From: an uncultured Pelagibacteraceae bacterium
Lineage (GTDB): Bacteria; Pseudomonadota; Alphaproteobacteria; Pelagibacterales; Pelagibacteraceae
DNA length: 64,000 bases
Direction of reading: 5' to 3'
NCBI GenBank assembly: GCA_902569245.1
Contig: CACFTO010000003.1
Location: 1-64,000 of the forward strand
Shown: positions 23,496-32,600 of the stretch, piece by piece
Numbering within the stretch: position 1 is the stretch's first letter
How the letters are laid out: each line of letters opens with the position of its first letter
The notes under the pieces: model-generated
The model's database searches: none
What the model was told of the DNA's origin: nothing
What the model saw: the letters and a program-made list of their open reading frames with translations, nothing else
Position numbers and translations under genes: made by a program

Positions 23496-24491
23496 TTAAG
23501 TTTTAATTTTCTCTTCATTTTCTTCAATTTTTAATTGAGTTTCAAATTCTCTCAGTCTTTTATATACACTTGCAAGTTCTATAATTGTGGGCCAAGCTTT
23601 TAATATATATTGCATTGATCCTTCTACTCTTCCGAATGCTCTAATTATTTGTTGCATGACACCTAAAGTAACAGCACCAGCTACAATTGCAGGCGCAAGA
23701 AATACGTATGCAGATAAAACATTGGCCTGTAAGTATGCTATTCTTCCAATATTGAAATATAAATATCTTATATAACTTAGAAAATGTATACTTCTTACAT
23801 CGTCAAAAAAATCCTCAATTGATTTTGGTCTCACTGTTCCATCATCCTCAGCTATAACTAAAATTTTTCTGTATGCTGCTTCTTTTTTTTGAAGGTCATA
23901 CTCAATACCAACTAATCTTAAAATTAAACCCAAAATAATTAAGAAAATAGTTCCACCAATAGACCATATTAAAGCACCAACAATTAATCCATAATCCCAA
24001 TCTCCAAAAAAGAATATAGGTATCCCAATACTCAAGCCAAATAAAATGGGCATAAATTCGACAAGTATCATTATTGCTTCAATTAAACTTGTTCCTAAAG
24101 ACTCCATTATTCGGGAAAATTTAATTGTATCTTCTTGTACTCTTTGAGAGGCACCTTCAATATTTCGCGCCTTTTCGTAAACACTGTGATAATATTCTAC
24201 CATTGCCGTTCTCCATCTAAATAAATAATGAGATGTAAAATAACTTACAACAACGGCAACACTCACATACATTGCAGCTAAAATTATAAAAGAAAACAAA
24301 CTTGACCAATATTCTTCAATTGTAATAGCATTAGGTTGGCCTAAAGCTTTTTGTATCATGTCATAAAATTCACCAAACCATTCATTAATTTTGACATCAA
24401 TTTTAACTTGTATCCATAGGGATGATAAAATTATTATTGATCCTGCCCAAGACCATAAATACCATTTTTTAATTGTGAAGAACCTAAACAT
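23496..24491 (-). CDS. SbmA/BacA-like peptide transporter
   Basis: A 331-residue inner-membrane protein of the SbmA/BacA family: 'NEWFGEFYDMIQKAL' and 'FRWRTAMVEYYHSVYEKARNIEGASQRVQEDTIKFSRIMESLG' are characteristic (F-R-W-R...Y...W/E...R-I-E-G-A-S-Q-R-x-Q-E-D-x). There is no ATPase domain; family members use the proton gradient to import peptides or modified peptides. It overlaps the complex I subunit gene by one base and precedes glpX by 6 bases. The substrate is unknown; BacA matters for envelope lipid and peptide sensitivity in other alphaproteobacteria. Confidence 0.88.
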   Translation of the reverse strand: MFRFFTIKKWYLWSWAGSIIILSSLWIQVKIDVKINEWFGEFYDMIQKALGQPNAITIEEYWSSLFSFIILAAMYVSVAVVVSYFTSHYLFRWRTAMVEYYHSVYEKARNIEGASQRVQEDTIKFSRIMESLGTSLIEAIMILVEFMPILFGLSIGIPIFFFGDWDYGLIVGALIWSIGGTIFLIILGLILRLVGIEYDLQKKEAAYRKILVIAEDDGTVRPKSIEDFFDDVRSIHFLSYIRYLYFNIGRIAYLQANVLSAYVFLAPAIVAGAVTLGVMQQIIRAFGRVEGSMQYILKAWPTIIELASVYKRLREFETQLKIEENEEKIKT

Positions 24492-24772
24492 TATTTTATA
24501 AAGTTATCTGCGTATGATTTTTTATTTATTTTTCTTTTCTGTGGTTCTACAAGTTCAAAACTAATATTATTTTTTTTTGCATACTCAATAGCTAAATCTT
24601 TTGATTTAAATTCTAAATTTAATTCTGAATAAGTATCTGAAGAACTTTCCCAACCCATTAGAGGGTTTTTGCCAGGATCCTCAGTTATGAATTCAATGAT
24701 CCATTTATCAAATTTCTTTAAACCTGATTGCATTGCGGTTTTAGAGGGTTTGTATATTTTAGCTTTCTTCAT
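24491..24772 (-). CDS. Complex I accessory subunit, NDUFS4/18-kDa type (ETC_C1)
   Basis: A 93-residue protein: 'AKIYKPSKTAMQSGLKKFDKWIIEFI' then 'NPLMGWESSSDTYSELNLEFKSKDLAIEYAKKNNISFELVEPQKRKINKKSYADNF' is the full domain of the mitochondrial NDUFS4 homologue found in alphaproteobacteria. Signatures are P-x-M-G-W-x-S-S-x-D, then F-x-x-K-x-x-A-x-x-Y-A. It binds the peripheral arm of NADH dehydrogenase. It is the second gene after tRNA-Pro and overlaps the SbmA-like gene by one base. Confidence 0.92.
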   Translation of the reverse strand: MKKAKIYKPSKTAMQSGLKKFDKWIIEFITEDPGKNPLMGWESSSDTYSELNLEFKSKDLAIEYAKKNNISFELVEPQKRKINKKSYADNFIK

Positions 24773-24773
24773 A

Positions 24774-25601
24774 TTAATTTATTTTATACACATAATTAGA
24801 GTTTGTTTTTAAAGCAACATTATACCCTTTGGAAATAATAAAATCATGTAAATGATGGTAATTTTTATCCTTATTATGTTCAATTATCATTAACCTTGGA
24901 TATATTAAATTTCTATTTTTCTTATTAAAATAACTTTTTAATATACTATTTTCAGAACCTTCAGTGTCAATTTTGAGACAGCCTATTCTTTTTATTTTAT
25001 GTTCTTTTACTATATTTGTAAGTGTGTCAATTTTCACTGTAACAAATTTTTTATTTTTTTTTTTTATTATTTTTGAATGAGGGTTTAAGCCTGAAATATC
25101 TAAAAATCCATATTTTTTTCTGCGACCTAAAGCTTTTTTAATAATGAAAAATTTTTTTTTTACATACTTGTTTTGATTAATAAGAAGATTTAAATTTTCG
25201 TTTAATCGTAATATCATTTTAGGGTTTGGTTCAACAGAAATAACATAAATCTTTTTTTCAAGGGTATTCATAGCACCTACAAATAATGAATATAATCCAA
25301 GATTTGATCCAACATCTATAAACCATGAATTATTTTCTATATTATTTTTTATAAACTGGATTTCTTTATTTTCTTTTCTTTGAAAATAAATTTTCATTTC
25401 GGTTTTTTTATCTGAGTAAAAATGTATAAAAAAATTATAAATTTTTGTAGTAAATATAGATTGATCTAAATTATAAGATGAGCGTGTAGTTATAAATTCT
25501 ATAAGATTGATCAAATGTCTTTTGAGTGCACCTCTTCCTAAAAATGTATATTTGCCAAAGAAAATTAAAGTTTTTAGTAGAAATTTAATAAGATTGTTCA
25601 T
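24774..25601 (-). CDS. FkbM-family SAM-dependent methyltransferase
   Basis: A 275-residue protein from ATG 25601. A longer in-frame start would be inside tRNA-Pro and is an artefact. The SAM motif I is 'SWFIDVGSNLGLYSLFVG' near residue 100; 'KIYVISVEPNPKMILRLNENL' follows, and 'IGCLKIDTEGSENSIL' near 220 is the FkbM signature K-x-D-x-E-G. Members O-methylate sugars or lipids; this could modify a surface glycan from the cluster at 1-6430, but that link is inference. The ATG lies only 4 bases after the tRNA 3' end, so it must be transcribed with the tRNA. Confidence 0.85.
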   Translation of the reverse strand: MNNLIKFLLKTLIFFGKYTFLGRGALKRHLINLIEFITTRSSYNLDQSIFTTKIYNFFIHFYSDKKTEMKIYFQRKENKEIQFIKNNIENNSWFIDVGSNLGLYSLFVGAMNTLEKKIYVISVEPNPKMILRLNENLNLLINQNKYVKKKFFIIKKALGRRKKYGFLDISGLNPHSKIIKKKNKKFVTVKIDTLTNIVKEHKIKRIGCLKIDTEGSENSILKSYFNKKNRNLIYPRLMIIEHNKDKNYHHLHDFIISKGYNVALKTNSNYVYKIN

Positions 25602-25605
25602 GTAA

Positions 25606-25682
<77 letters not shown>

Positions 25683-25691
25683 ATTGCAGTA

Positions 25692-25719
25692 CTAATACAG
25701 TAGATAAAAAAAAATTCAA
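25692..25719 (-). promoter_or_regulatory. Sigma-70-type promoter of tRNA-Pro and the FkbM gene
   Basis: On the minus strand TTGAAT (25714-25719), a 16-base T-rich spacer and TATTAG (25692-25697) end nine bases before the tRNA 5' end, so transcription should start very close to the mature end. Confidence 0.5.
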
Positions 25720-25775
25720 AGTATAAAAACACATTTTAAAAGGAATTTTAAACATTTATACTATATAAGAGACTT

Positions 25776-26279
25776 ATGATCATTAATTGTGAGTGTGGTA
25801 AAAAAAAATTTAATATAGATAGCATTCTAATACCTAAAGAAGGTAGATTATTAAAATGTGGGAGTTGCAGCAAAATTTGGCATTATACACCTATTATTGA
25901 GACCAAAAATGACGAAGATTTAGATGTTAAAATTGATAAAAAAATTATTAAAAATGTAGTTCAATCTAATGAAGCAATAAATGATGAGAATATTAAAGAT
26001 ACAAACGAAGAAAAGTTATCTAAGGAGAACACAGATGATGGTGAAGAAGAAGAAAAAAATATAAAAGAAGAAAAGGACAATGAAAAAAAACAGGGAAAAG
26101 TAAAGATGATATTAGTTTATTTTATTGTAATTGTTATTTCTCTATTAGGTCTTATATTTTTATTAGATACATTTAGATCTTATTTATTAAGCGTGTTTCC
26201 AAATATAAATCCACTTTTTGATAGCTTTTATCAAACTCTTTTAGATTTCAAACTTTTTATTAAAGATCTTTCTAACTAA
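25776..26279 (+). CDS. Zinc-ribbon (MJ0042-type) single-helix membrane protein
   Basis: A 167-residue protein. Residues 1-40 form a zinc ribbon with 'NCECGKKKF' and 'LLKCGSCSKIWHY' (C-x-C and C-x-x-C, MJ0042/zinc_ribbon_5 type). Residues about 50-110 are a very acidic, low-complexity Glu/Asp/Lys linker, and 111-133 (MILVYFIVIVISLLGLIFLL) is one transmembrane helix followed by a short amphipathic tail. This layout is typical of alphaproteobacterial 'zinc-ribbon domain' proteins, whose function is not settled. It is 2 bases upstream of nhaA, so probably co-expressed. Confidence 0.75.
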   Translation: MIINCECGKKKFNIDSILIPKEGRLLKCGSCSKIWHYTPIIETKNDEDLDVKIDKKIIKNVVQSNEAINDENIKDTNEEKLSKENTDDGEEEEKNIKEEKDNEKKQGKVKMILVYFIVIVISLLGLIFLLDTFRSYLLSVFPNINPLFDSFYQTLLDFKLFIKDLSN

Positions 26280-26281
26280 AT

Positions 26282-27454
26282 ATGATTCAAAAAATTACAA
26301 AAGGTTTTACATCATTTTTTAAACTTGAGGCTGCTAGTGGAATAGTGCTTCTTTTTGCAGCCGTAATAGCATTGGTTATAAGTAATTCTGAATTATCTAC
26401 TATATATTTTTCAACATTAGAAAGGTATTTATTTATTGGGATAAATAATTTTGGTCTAAAGCTTTCAGTTTTACATTGGATAAATGATGCATTAATGGCA
26501 ATATTTTTCTTTTTTGTAACACTTGAAATTAAAAGAGAGTTTTTACAGGGAGAATTATCAAATATAAAGCAAGCACTCCTACCTATAATTGCTGCTGTAG
26601 GTGGAATGGTAGTTCCAGCATTGATATATGTTTTTATAAATCTAGGGGATGGACAAACACTAAAGGGTTGGGCAATACCTTCTGCTACAGATATAGCCTT
26701 TTCTTTAGGGGTATTGTCGTTATTAGGAAGCAGAGTCCCTCTTTCTTTAAAGGTATTTCTTACAGCTTTAGCAATTATAGATGATTTAGGAGCAATAGTT
26801 ATAATAGCTTTGTTTTACTCTGGTGATTTAAGTATTAAATATTTATCTTTGATGCTTTTAGCATTTATTGCTCTATTAGTTATAAATAAATTTAACGTAA
26901 AAAAATTTCTACCCTATTTAATAATTGGAATTTTCTTATGGGATTTTACTCACAATTCAGGAATTCATGCAACAATTGCTGGTGTATTGCTTGCAATGAC
27001 AATACCTCATAGAAAAAAGGATAAAGATTTCTCACTCTTAATTAAAGTTGAACATGCAATAAGCCCATATGTTGCATTTGGAATAATGCCTATTTTTGCT
27101 TTTGCAAATGCAGGTGTATCTTTGGAAGGTTTATCCTTTTCATCTTTATTAGATAAAGTTCCTTTAGGCATAGTTTTAGGATTATTTGTAGGTAAACAAT
27201 TGGGTGTTTTTGTATTTTCATATGTATCAATTAAATTAAAAGTTGCTCAAATGCCAAGTAATACTAGTTGGTATAATTTCTATGGTGTTGGTGTTTTAAC
27301 AGGTATTGGTTTTACAATGAGTTTGTTTGTCGGAAATTTAGCATTTGCAGAAAATTTACAATATATGGATGGTGTTAAAATTGGAGTTCTAACTGGGTCA
27401 TTATTATCCACTTTATTTGGATACTTTTTAATATTACTTACACCAAATAAATAA
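26282..27454 (+). CDS. nhaA: Na+/H+ antiporter NhaA
   Basis: A 390-residue antiporter with about twelve helices exchanging two protons for one sodium ion across the inner membrane. 'HWINDALMAIFFFFVTLEIKREFLQGEL', 'GWAIPSATDIAFSLGVLSLLG' and 'KVFLTALAIIDDLGAIVIIALFYS' contain the paired Asp residues of the ion site (D-D in helix V) and the unwound T-D-I-A-F segment of helix IV. 'GVGVLTGIGFTMSLFVGNLAF' is the C-terminal signature. Sodium homeostasis fits a marine cell. Confidence 0.95.
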   Translation: MIQKITKGFTSFFKLEAASGIVLLFAAVIALVISNSELSTIYFSTLERYLFIGINNFGLKLSVLHWINDALMAIFFFFVTLEIKREFLQGELSNIKQALLPIIAAVGGMVVPALIYVFINLGDGQTLKGWAIPSATDIAFSLGVLSLLGSRVPLSLKVFLTALAIIDDLGAIVIIALFYSGDLSIKYLSLMLLAFIALLVINKFNVKKFLPYLIIGIFLWDFTHNSGIHATIAGVLLAMTIPHRKKDKDFSLLIKVEHAISPYVAFGIMPIFAFANAGVSLEGLSFSSLLDKVPLGIVLGLFVGKQLGVFVFSYVSIKLKVAQMPSNTSWYNFYGVGVLTGIGFTMSLFVGNLAFAENLQYMDGVKIGVLTGSLLSTLFGYFLILLTPNK

Positions 27455-27462
27455 TTTAAATA

Positions 27463-28011
27463 ATGAAAAACCTATCAATACTTGGGCTTACTATACTTAT
27501 GTTTTTTTTTAAAAGTTCATTGCATGCAGATTATAAAAAAATCTTTTATGATTTTAAAATAAATAGCATATCGGGTGATGTAATAAATTTAAATGAATTT
27601 AAAGGGAAACCTGTTTTAGTTGTGAATACTGCTAGTTATTGCGGATTTACAAAACAGTATAATGACATGCAAGAATTATGGGAAAAATATCGTGAAAGAG
27701 GGTTAGTTGTTCTTGGCATACCATCAAATTCTTTTAATCAGGAAAAAAAAAATAATAATGAAGTTAAAGAATTTTGCGAAGTTAACTTTAGTATTAATTT
27801 TCCACTTACAGAAATCACTAATGTAAAAGGTGATAATGCACACGAAATTTATAAATGGGCCAAAGAAAACTATGGGAAGTCTGCCGTACCAAAATGGAAT
27901 TTTTATAAAATTTTGATAAATAAAGATGGTATAATTGAAGATACTTATGCATCTTTAACAAAACCAACTTCAAATAAAATTACAAAAAAAATTGAAAGTT
28001 TATTAGATTAA
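27463..28011 (+). CDS. Glutathione peroxidase family protein with signal peptide
   Basis: A 182-residue thioredoxin-fold peroxidase. A hydrophobic N-terminus (residues 1-22, 'LGLTILMFFFKSSLHA') suggests export to the periplasm. 'GKPVLVVNTASYCGFTKQYNDMQ' holds the peroxidatic Cys C60, where animal enzymes have selenocysteine; 'LGIPSNSFNQEKKNNNEVKEFC' gives the catalytic Gln and a resolving Cys, and 'PKWNFYKILINKDG' the Trp-Asn. It probably uses a thioredoxin-like reductant. The end overlaps the convergent metallo-hydrolase gene by 9 bases. Confidence 0.88.
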   Translation: MKNLSILGLTILMFFFKSSLHADYKKIFYDFKINSISGDVINLNEFKGKPVLVVNTASYCGFTKQYNDMQELWEKYRERGLVVLGIPSNSFNQEKKNNNEVKEFCEVNFSINFPLTEITNVKGDNAHEIYKWAKENYGKSAVPKWNFYKILINKDGIIEDTYASLTKPTSNKITKKIESLLD

Positions 28012-28776
28012 TACTGTTAATCCATCATAAGCAGGAATTACATTTTTTGGTAATAATTTTTTAATTCCCTTATAATCAATATCATTGCTCAAATTAGTTA
28101 AAATTGTTTTTTTTGGTCTTATTTTATGAATTAAATTCAAAACATCATTTAAATTAAAATGTGTAGGATGATAATTATACCTTAAACAGTCAACAATAAA
28201 GTATTTTAAATTTTTAAGATACTTAAAATCTTTATTATCAATCTTATTAACATCAGGTGCATAAGCACAATTATCATTTATGATGTAGCAAATACTTTTT
28301 ATTGAGCCGTGGTGAACCTTTAAGGGTTTTATAACAATTTTTTTCTTATAATCTTTTAGTACGTGTTTACTTTTTAATGTTTTTGCATCAAGTATGGATG
28401 GATAATTTTTATTATCTTTAAAACAATAACCAAATGTATTTTTAAGATTTTTCTTTGTAATTCCATCTGCGTAAATTGGTATTTTTTTTCTATTTTTTAA
28501 AGAAAATACTCTCAAATCATTAATACCATGTGTTTGATCAGCATGAGAATGAGTATAAAAAACTGTATCAATATTTTTAACTTTATTTTTTAGTAATTGA
28601 GATTTTAAATCTGGAGATGTATCAATCAAAACATTTAAATTTTCAGATCTTATTAGAGCTGAACATCTTGATCGTATATTTTTTTTATTCTTAGGATCAC
28701 AATCTCCAAAGTAACCATCAATTCTAGGTATTCCTAATGAGCTACCACAGCCCAAAATGGTAAATTTTATGCTCAT
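28003..28776 (-). CDS. PhnP-like metallo-beta-lactamase-fold hydrolase
   Basis: A 257-residue hydrolase. 'LGCGSSLGIPRIDGYFGDCD' and 'NIRSRCSALIRSENLNVLIDTSPDLKSQLL' begin the domain as in PhnP-type cyclic phosphodiesterases; 'FYTHSHADQTHGINDLRVF' is the metal-binding HxHxDxxxG motif. 'KVHHGSIKSICYIINDNCAYAPDVNKI' and 'DCLRYNYHPTHFNLNDVL' supply further His/Asp ligands. The likely role is hydrolysis of a cyclic phosphodiester in nucleotide or phosphonate metabolism. It is the last gene of the large rarD-to-here operon and overlaps tatD by four bases. Confidence 0.85.
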   Translation of the reverse strand: MSIKFTILGCGSSLGIPRIDGYFGDCDPKNKKNIRSRCSALIRSENLNVLIDTSPDLKSQLLKNKVKNIDTVFYTHSHADQTHGINDLRVFSLKNRKKIPIYADGITKKNLKNTFGYCFKDNKNYPSILDAKTLKSKHVLKDYKKKIVIKPLKVHHGSIKSICYIINDNCAYAPDVNKIDNKDFKYLKNLKYFIVDCLRYNYHPTHFNLNDVLNLIHKIRPKKTILTNLSNDIDYKGIKKLLPKNVIPAYDGLTVLI

Positions 28777-29534
28777 TTATTAAAAAATAATCTATTGAAA
28801 TTGTCAGTCGTTATTTTATCCATTTCTTCTACTTTAATATTTTTTAAGTCTGACAATTTTTTTAGAGTATAGCGAACAAAAGATGGTTCATTTTTCTTAC
28901 CTCTCATTGGTTCTGGTGCTAAAAAAGGACTGTCTGTTTCAATTAGTAATCTTTCTACTGGTAATTCTTTAAAAGTATTTTGAAGGATAGTACTATTCTT
29001 AAATGTAATAATGCCGCTAGCTGAAAAGTAAGAATTAAGTTCCATTAATTTCAAGGCAAATGATAAGGATCCTGTAAAACAATGCATTAGTATTTTTAAG
29101 TTTTTGTCATAATTTTTTAATATTTCATATGTTTCAGACTCAGCATTTCTTGAATGAACTATTATAGGTATATTCAATTCTAATGCAGCATCGATATGAT
29201 TCTTAAAACTTTTAATTTGTTTATCTTTATCACTATTATTATAATAGAAATCTAAACCTGACTCGCCGACTCCGATAATTTTATCATTTGACCTGATTTT
29301 TTTAATTATTTCATCTTTTGATAATTGATCAGTATTTGTTTCGTGAGGATGTATACCGAAAGTTCCAAATATCATTTCATCTTTTTTTATAATCTCTAAA
29401 ATTTTTGGAAAACCACTGATTGTTGTTGAAATTGTTAATACCTTTTTAATTCCCTCCTTTTTACATCTAGATATAACATCATAAATATTTTGAGCTAAAG
29501 GTTCATGATCTAGGTGGCAATGTGAGTCAATCAT
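28773..29534 (-). CDS. tatD: TatD-family metal-dependent hydrolase / DNase
   Basis: A 253-residue TIM-barrel hydrolase: 'MIDSHCHLD' at the N-terminus (HxH metal site), 'FGIHPHE', 'GVGESGLDFYYN' with the bridging Glu, 'IPIIVHSRNAESET', 'LMHCFTGS' and 'LLIETDSPFLAPEPMRGKKNEPSFVRYT' with the last Asp ligand. Family members have 3'-5' exonuclease activity and possibly other hydrolase roles. The metG-tatD-metallohydrolase order is a common bacterial arrangement. It overlaps both neighbours by four bases. Confidence 0.93.
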   Translation of the reverse strand: MIDSHCHLDHEPLAQNIYDVISRCKKEGIKKVLTISTTISGFPKILEIIKKDEMIFGTFGIHPHETNTDQLSKDEIIKKIRSNDKIIGVGESGLDFYYNNSDKDKQIKSFKNHIDAALELNIPIIVHSRNAESETYEILKNYDKNLKILMHCFTGSLSFALKLMELNSYFSASGIITFKNSTILQNTFKELPVERLLIETDSPFLAPEPMRGKKNEPSFVRYTLKKLSDLKNIKVEEMDKITTDNFNRLFFNK

Positions 29535-31063
29535 TTTTCAATTTTTTTAAATAATATATCTAATTTATTCAATTTAAGACCTTTTTTTAGATAATTATTT
29601 TCTTTAATCGTTTCAAAATTAATATTTTCCTCATTTATACCAAATAAACCTAAAACTTTTAGAGATGATGACGGTATAATAGGATATAGAAGTATAGTTA
29701 CTTTTCTTATTAATTCTAAAGCAACATAAATAATAGTATTCATCCTTAATTTATCATTTTTTTTCTTCCATGGCTCTTGATCATTAAAATACTTATTTGC
29801 TGCAAATAACTGCTCAACAATAAAATTAATATATGAATTAACATCTTGATTATCTGAATACATAATTAAATTATCATAATATTTGGTGTAATGATTTAAA
29901 ATAATTTTATCCTCCTCTGTTAGATCTTCTGTAGCAGGAACTTCTAAATTCGCATTCTTTTCACAAAACGCTAAAACTCTTTGACACAAATTTCCATAAT
30001 TATTAGCTAAATCACTATTAATACAAGACTCTAGTTTTTCTTGTGAGATATTTCCGTCATTACCAAAAGAAACCTCTTTAATTAAATAATATCTTAAAGG
30101 ATCTAAGCCATAATTATCTATAATCTCAAGTGGATCTAAAATGTTACCTTTAGATTTAGACATTTTTTCATCTCCTGAAAGTATCCATCCGTGGCCAAAT
30201 ACTCTTTTTGGGGGTTCTATATCTGCAGCCAATAAGAAAGCCGGCCAATAAATAGCATGAAATCTTAATATATCTTTTCCAATTAGATGTAGATCTGCGG
30301 GCCAAAAGGATTTGTACAAATCATCACTTTCATTCGGATAATTTAAAGCACTTAGATAATTTGTTAAAGCATCTAACCAAACATAAATAACATGGTCTTT
30401 ATTAGATGGAACTTTTATACCCCAATTAAAAGATTTTCTACTTACAGATAAATCTTTTAATCCTGATTTTACAAAACTGATAACTTCATTTTTTCTTGTT
30501 TCAGGTAGTATAAAATCTGGATTTTTATTATAAAACTCAATCAATTTATCTTGCCAATTTGATAATTTAAAAAAATACGACTCTTCTTCCACCCACTCTA
30601 CTTTTGAACCTGAACTAATTGATTTTTTTATACCGTCTAAATCTTCAATTTCACTTTCTGTGTAAAATGCTTCATCAGATACTGAATACCAACCAGAGTA
30701 CTTGGATAAGTAAATTTCACCTTTTTTTTCTAAAATATTCCAAAGATTCACAACAGATTTCGAATGTCTTTTCTCAGTAGTTCTTATGAAATCATTATTA
30801 GACAAATTTAATGTGTCGGATAAATCTCTAAAGGTTTTGCTAATTTCATCACAAAATAGTAAAGGATCCATTTTTTTTTCTTCTGCAGCTCGTTGTATTT
30901 TTTGTCCATGCTCATCAGTGCCTGTTAAAAAATAAACATTAAAACCCTGTATTCTTTTTAATCTTGCAAAAAAATCAGCAATAATACTTGAATAAGCATG
31001 ACCCATATGAGGCTTTGCAGATGGATAATAAATTGGTGTTGTAATGTAGTAATTTTTATTCAC
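29531..31063 (-). CDS. metG: Methionyl-tRNA synthetase
   Basis: A 510-residue class I synthetase. The HIGH-like motif is 'PSAKPHMGHAYS' near residue 15 and the KMSKS loop is 'GDEKMSKSKGNILDP' near 300. The connecting peptide 'YSGWYSVSDEAFYTESE' is the short type without zinc cysteines. It ends after the anticodon-binding helical domain ('NDQEPWKKK') and lacks the C-terminal tRNA-binding EMAP domain, normal for alphaproteobacteria. It overlaps holB by 8 bases and tatD by four. Confidence 0.96.
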   Translation of the reverse strand: MNKNYYITTPIYYPSAKPHMGHAYSSIIADFFARLKRIQGFNVYFLTGTDEHGQKIQRAAEEKKMDPLLFCDEISKTFRDLSDTLNLSNNDFIRTTEKRHSKSVVNLWNILEKKGEIYLSKYSGWYSVSDEAFYTESEIEDLDGIKKSISSGSKVEWVEEESYFFKLSNWQDKLIEFYNKNPDFILPETRKNEVISFVKSGLKDLSVSRKSFNWGIKVPSNKDHVIYVWLDALTNYLSALNYPNESDDLYKSFWPADLHLIGKDILRFHAIYWPAFLLAADIEPPKRVFGHGWILSGDEKMSKSKGNILDPLEIIDNYGLDPLRYYLIKEVSFGNDGNISQEKLESCINSDLANNYGNLCQRVLAFCEKNANLEVPATEDLTEEDKIILNHYTKYYDNLIMYSDNQDVNSYINFIVEQLFAANKYFNDQEPWKKKNDKLRMNTIIYVALELIRKVTILLYPIIPSSSLKVLGLFGINEENINFETIKENNYLKKGLKLNKLDILFKKIEK

Positions 31064-31976
31064 TTAATAATTTATCATTAAATTCTAGAAAAAAAGACTC
31101 AAAATCTAAATTATATTTTTTAACAAAAGAAAGTTTTAGGTAAAAATATTTTTTTATTTTAAATGAAATTTTCTTAGAGATATTTATATTTTTATAGAAA
31201 AAAAGTTCAATAAATAAATTCAAATATTCTTTTATAAAATCATTAGATGTATATGATTTATTTTTGATTATATAGGCCAATAGATTCTCTATAGAGTTAT
31301 CTTTAATTGATAAATCATTACTTTCTAAAAAGTTTACTAATGATATTAAAAAGGATGGAGAGTTGTAATTGTTTATAAAATCTAAATTTATATCTTTATA
31401 TATATCAGCTTCAAAGTGGTAATTCACAATATCCATTACTTCTGAATTTAGTAAATTTAATTTAAATTCTAAACATCTTGATTTAATAGTTTCCAAAACT
31501 TTAAATTCTGAGTTATTTATTAAAATAAAGTGTATTTTGTTATTAGGTTCTTCAATTGATTTTAATAACGCATTAGCGGAATTAATTCCTAATAGATTAA
31601 CATTTTCAATAATTATAAACCTTCTGTCATTGTTAAAAGAAGTTTGATTGGTGAATTTAATCATTTCTCTAATTTGATCTATATCAATTATTTTTTTATC
31701 ATTTTTCCGATAAATTTTGAGAACATTGGGATGAGTGTTTGAAGATACAATTTTAGATATATTATTACTCAAATTATATTCATAATTCTTTAAATTATAA
31801 GATTGTTTGTTCTCTTTTAAATAAAAATAATTTAAAAAATGATTTACAAATAATTTTTTGCCAATACCTTTCGGACCATTTAATAAAATTTTATTGGGAA
31901 ATTTTTGTATCTGGTCAAGGTAAATAAAATTATTAAAAAGAGGCTTATGACCAATCATTTTACTTATCTCACTCAT
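31056..31976 (-). CDS. holB: DNA polymerase III delta' subunit
   Basis: A 306-residue clamp-loader subunit. The P-loop-like segment is 'LLNGPKGIGKKLFVNHFL' (residue 31 on), 'IDIDQIREMIKFTNQTSFNNDRRFIIIENVNLLGINSANALLKSIEEPNNKIHFILINNS' is the sensor region, and 'KVLETIKSRCLEFKL' holds the S-R-C motif. I see no zinc cysteine cluster between the P-loop and the DEAD-like region. The C-terminal collar is divergent and Lys/Phe-rich. The tmk-holB-metG-tatD order is conserved in proteobacteria. It abuts tmk with no spacer. Confidence 0.9.
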   Translation of the reverse strand: MSEISKMIGHKPLFNNFIYLDQIQKFPNKILLNGPKGIGKKLFVNHFLNYFYLKENKQSYNLKNYEYNLSNNISKIVSSNTHPNVLKIYRKNDKKIIDIDQIREMIKFTNQTSFNNDRRFIIIENVNLLGINSANALLKSIEEPNNKIHFILINNSEFKVLETIKSRCLEFKLNLLNSEVMDIVNYHFEADIYKDINLDFINNYNSPSFLISLVNFLESNDLSIKDNSIENLLAYIIKNKSYTSNDFIKEYLNLFIELFFYKNINISKKISFKIKKYFYLKLSFVKKYNLDFESFFLEFNDKLLSE

Positions 31977-32600
31977 TTACTTTATAATTTTATCTATTTT
32001 TTTAATTAATTTATTTTCAATTATTTTTAAATTATCTTTATTGGTATCTAAAATTAAGTATTTAGATTTGTTTTTATTTGCAATTTTTAAAAAACCTTTT
32101 TGAACTTTATTATAAAAATTATAATCAAAATTATCGTATTTATTTTTATTTTTTCTCAACTTTAATCTATTGAGCATATTATTTTTATTTACAATACTTA
32201 AGAAAGTAAAATTTGGTCTTATATTACCTAATAAAAAGTTATTCATTTTTAAAATTAAATCTTTATCTAGTTTCATTCCATAATGTTGATAGGCTAATGT
32301 CGAGTCAATAAATCTGTCAATTAATATAACTTTTTTTTTATAATTTTTTTTTATAATTTTATCTACATTTTCTGATCTAGAGGCCATTAGTAAAAATAAA
32401 TCCGTTTTATTACTTAATGCTGATTTTTTATTTAGCATTAAAGATCTTAGTTTCTCAGATAGTTTTGCCCCACCTGGTTCTCTAAAGGAAACATGCTTAA
32501 TTTTTTTTGTTTTTAAATATTTAATTGTTTTTTTTAAGCTGGTGGATTTTCCAGAAGCTTCTATACCTTCAAATACTAAGATGGGATATTTAGACATCAC
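31977..32600 (-). CDS. tmk: Thymidylate kinase
   Basis: A 207-residue kinase phosphorylating dTMP to dTDP. The P-loop is 'FEGIEASGKSTS' (from residue 10), followed by 'FREPGGAKLSEKLRSLML' and the DRF-type motif 'LIDRFIDSTLAYQHYG'. The Lys-rich LID region 'NRLKLRKNKNKYDNFDYNFY' is shorter than in E. coli. The start overlaps the end of dacA by 11 bases. Confidence 0.94.
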   Translation of the reverse strand: MMSKYPILVFEGIEASGKSTSLKKTIKYLKTKKIKHVSFREPGGAKLSEKLRSLMLNKKSALSNKTDLFLLMASRSENVDKIIKKNYKKKVILIDRFIDSTLAYQHYGMKLDKDLILKMNNFLLGNIRPNFTFLSIVNKNNMLNRLKLRKNKNKYDNFDYNFYNKVQKGFLKIANKNKSKYLILDTNKDNLKIIENKLIKKIDKIIK

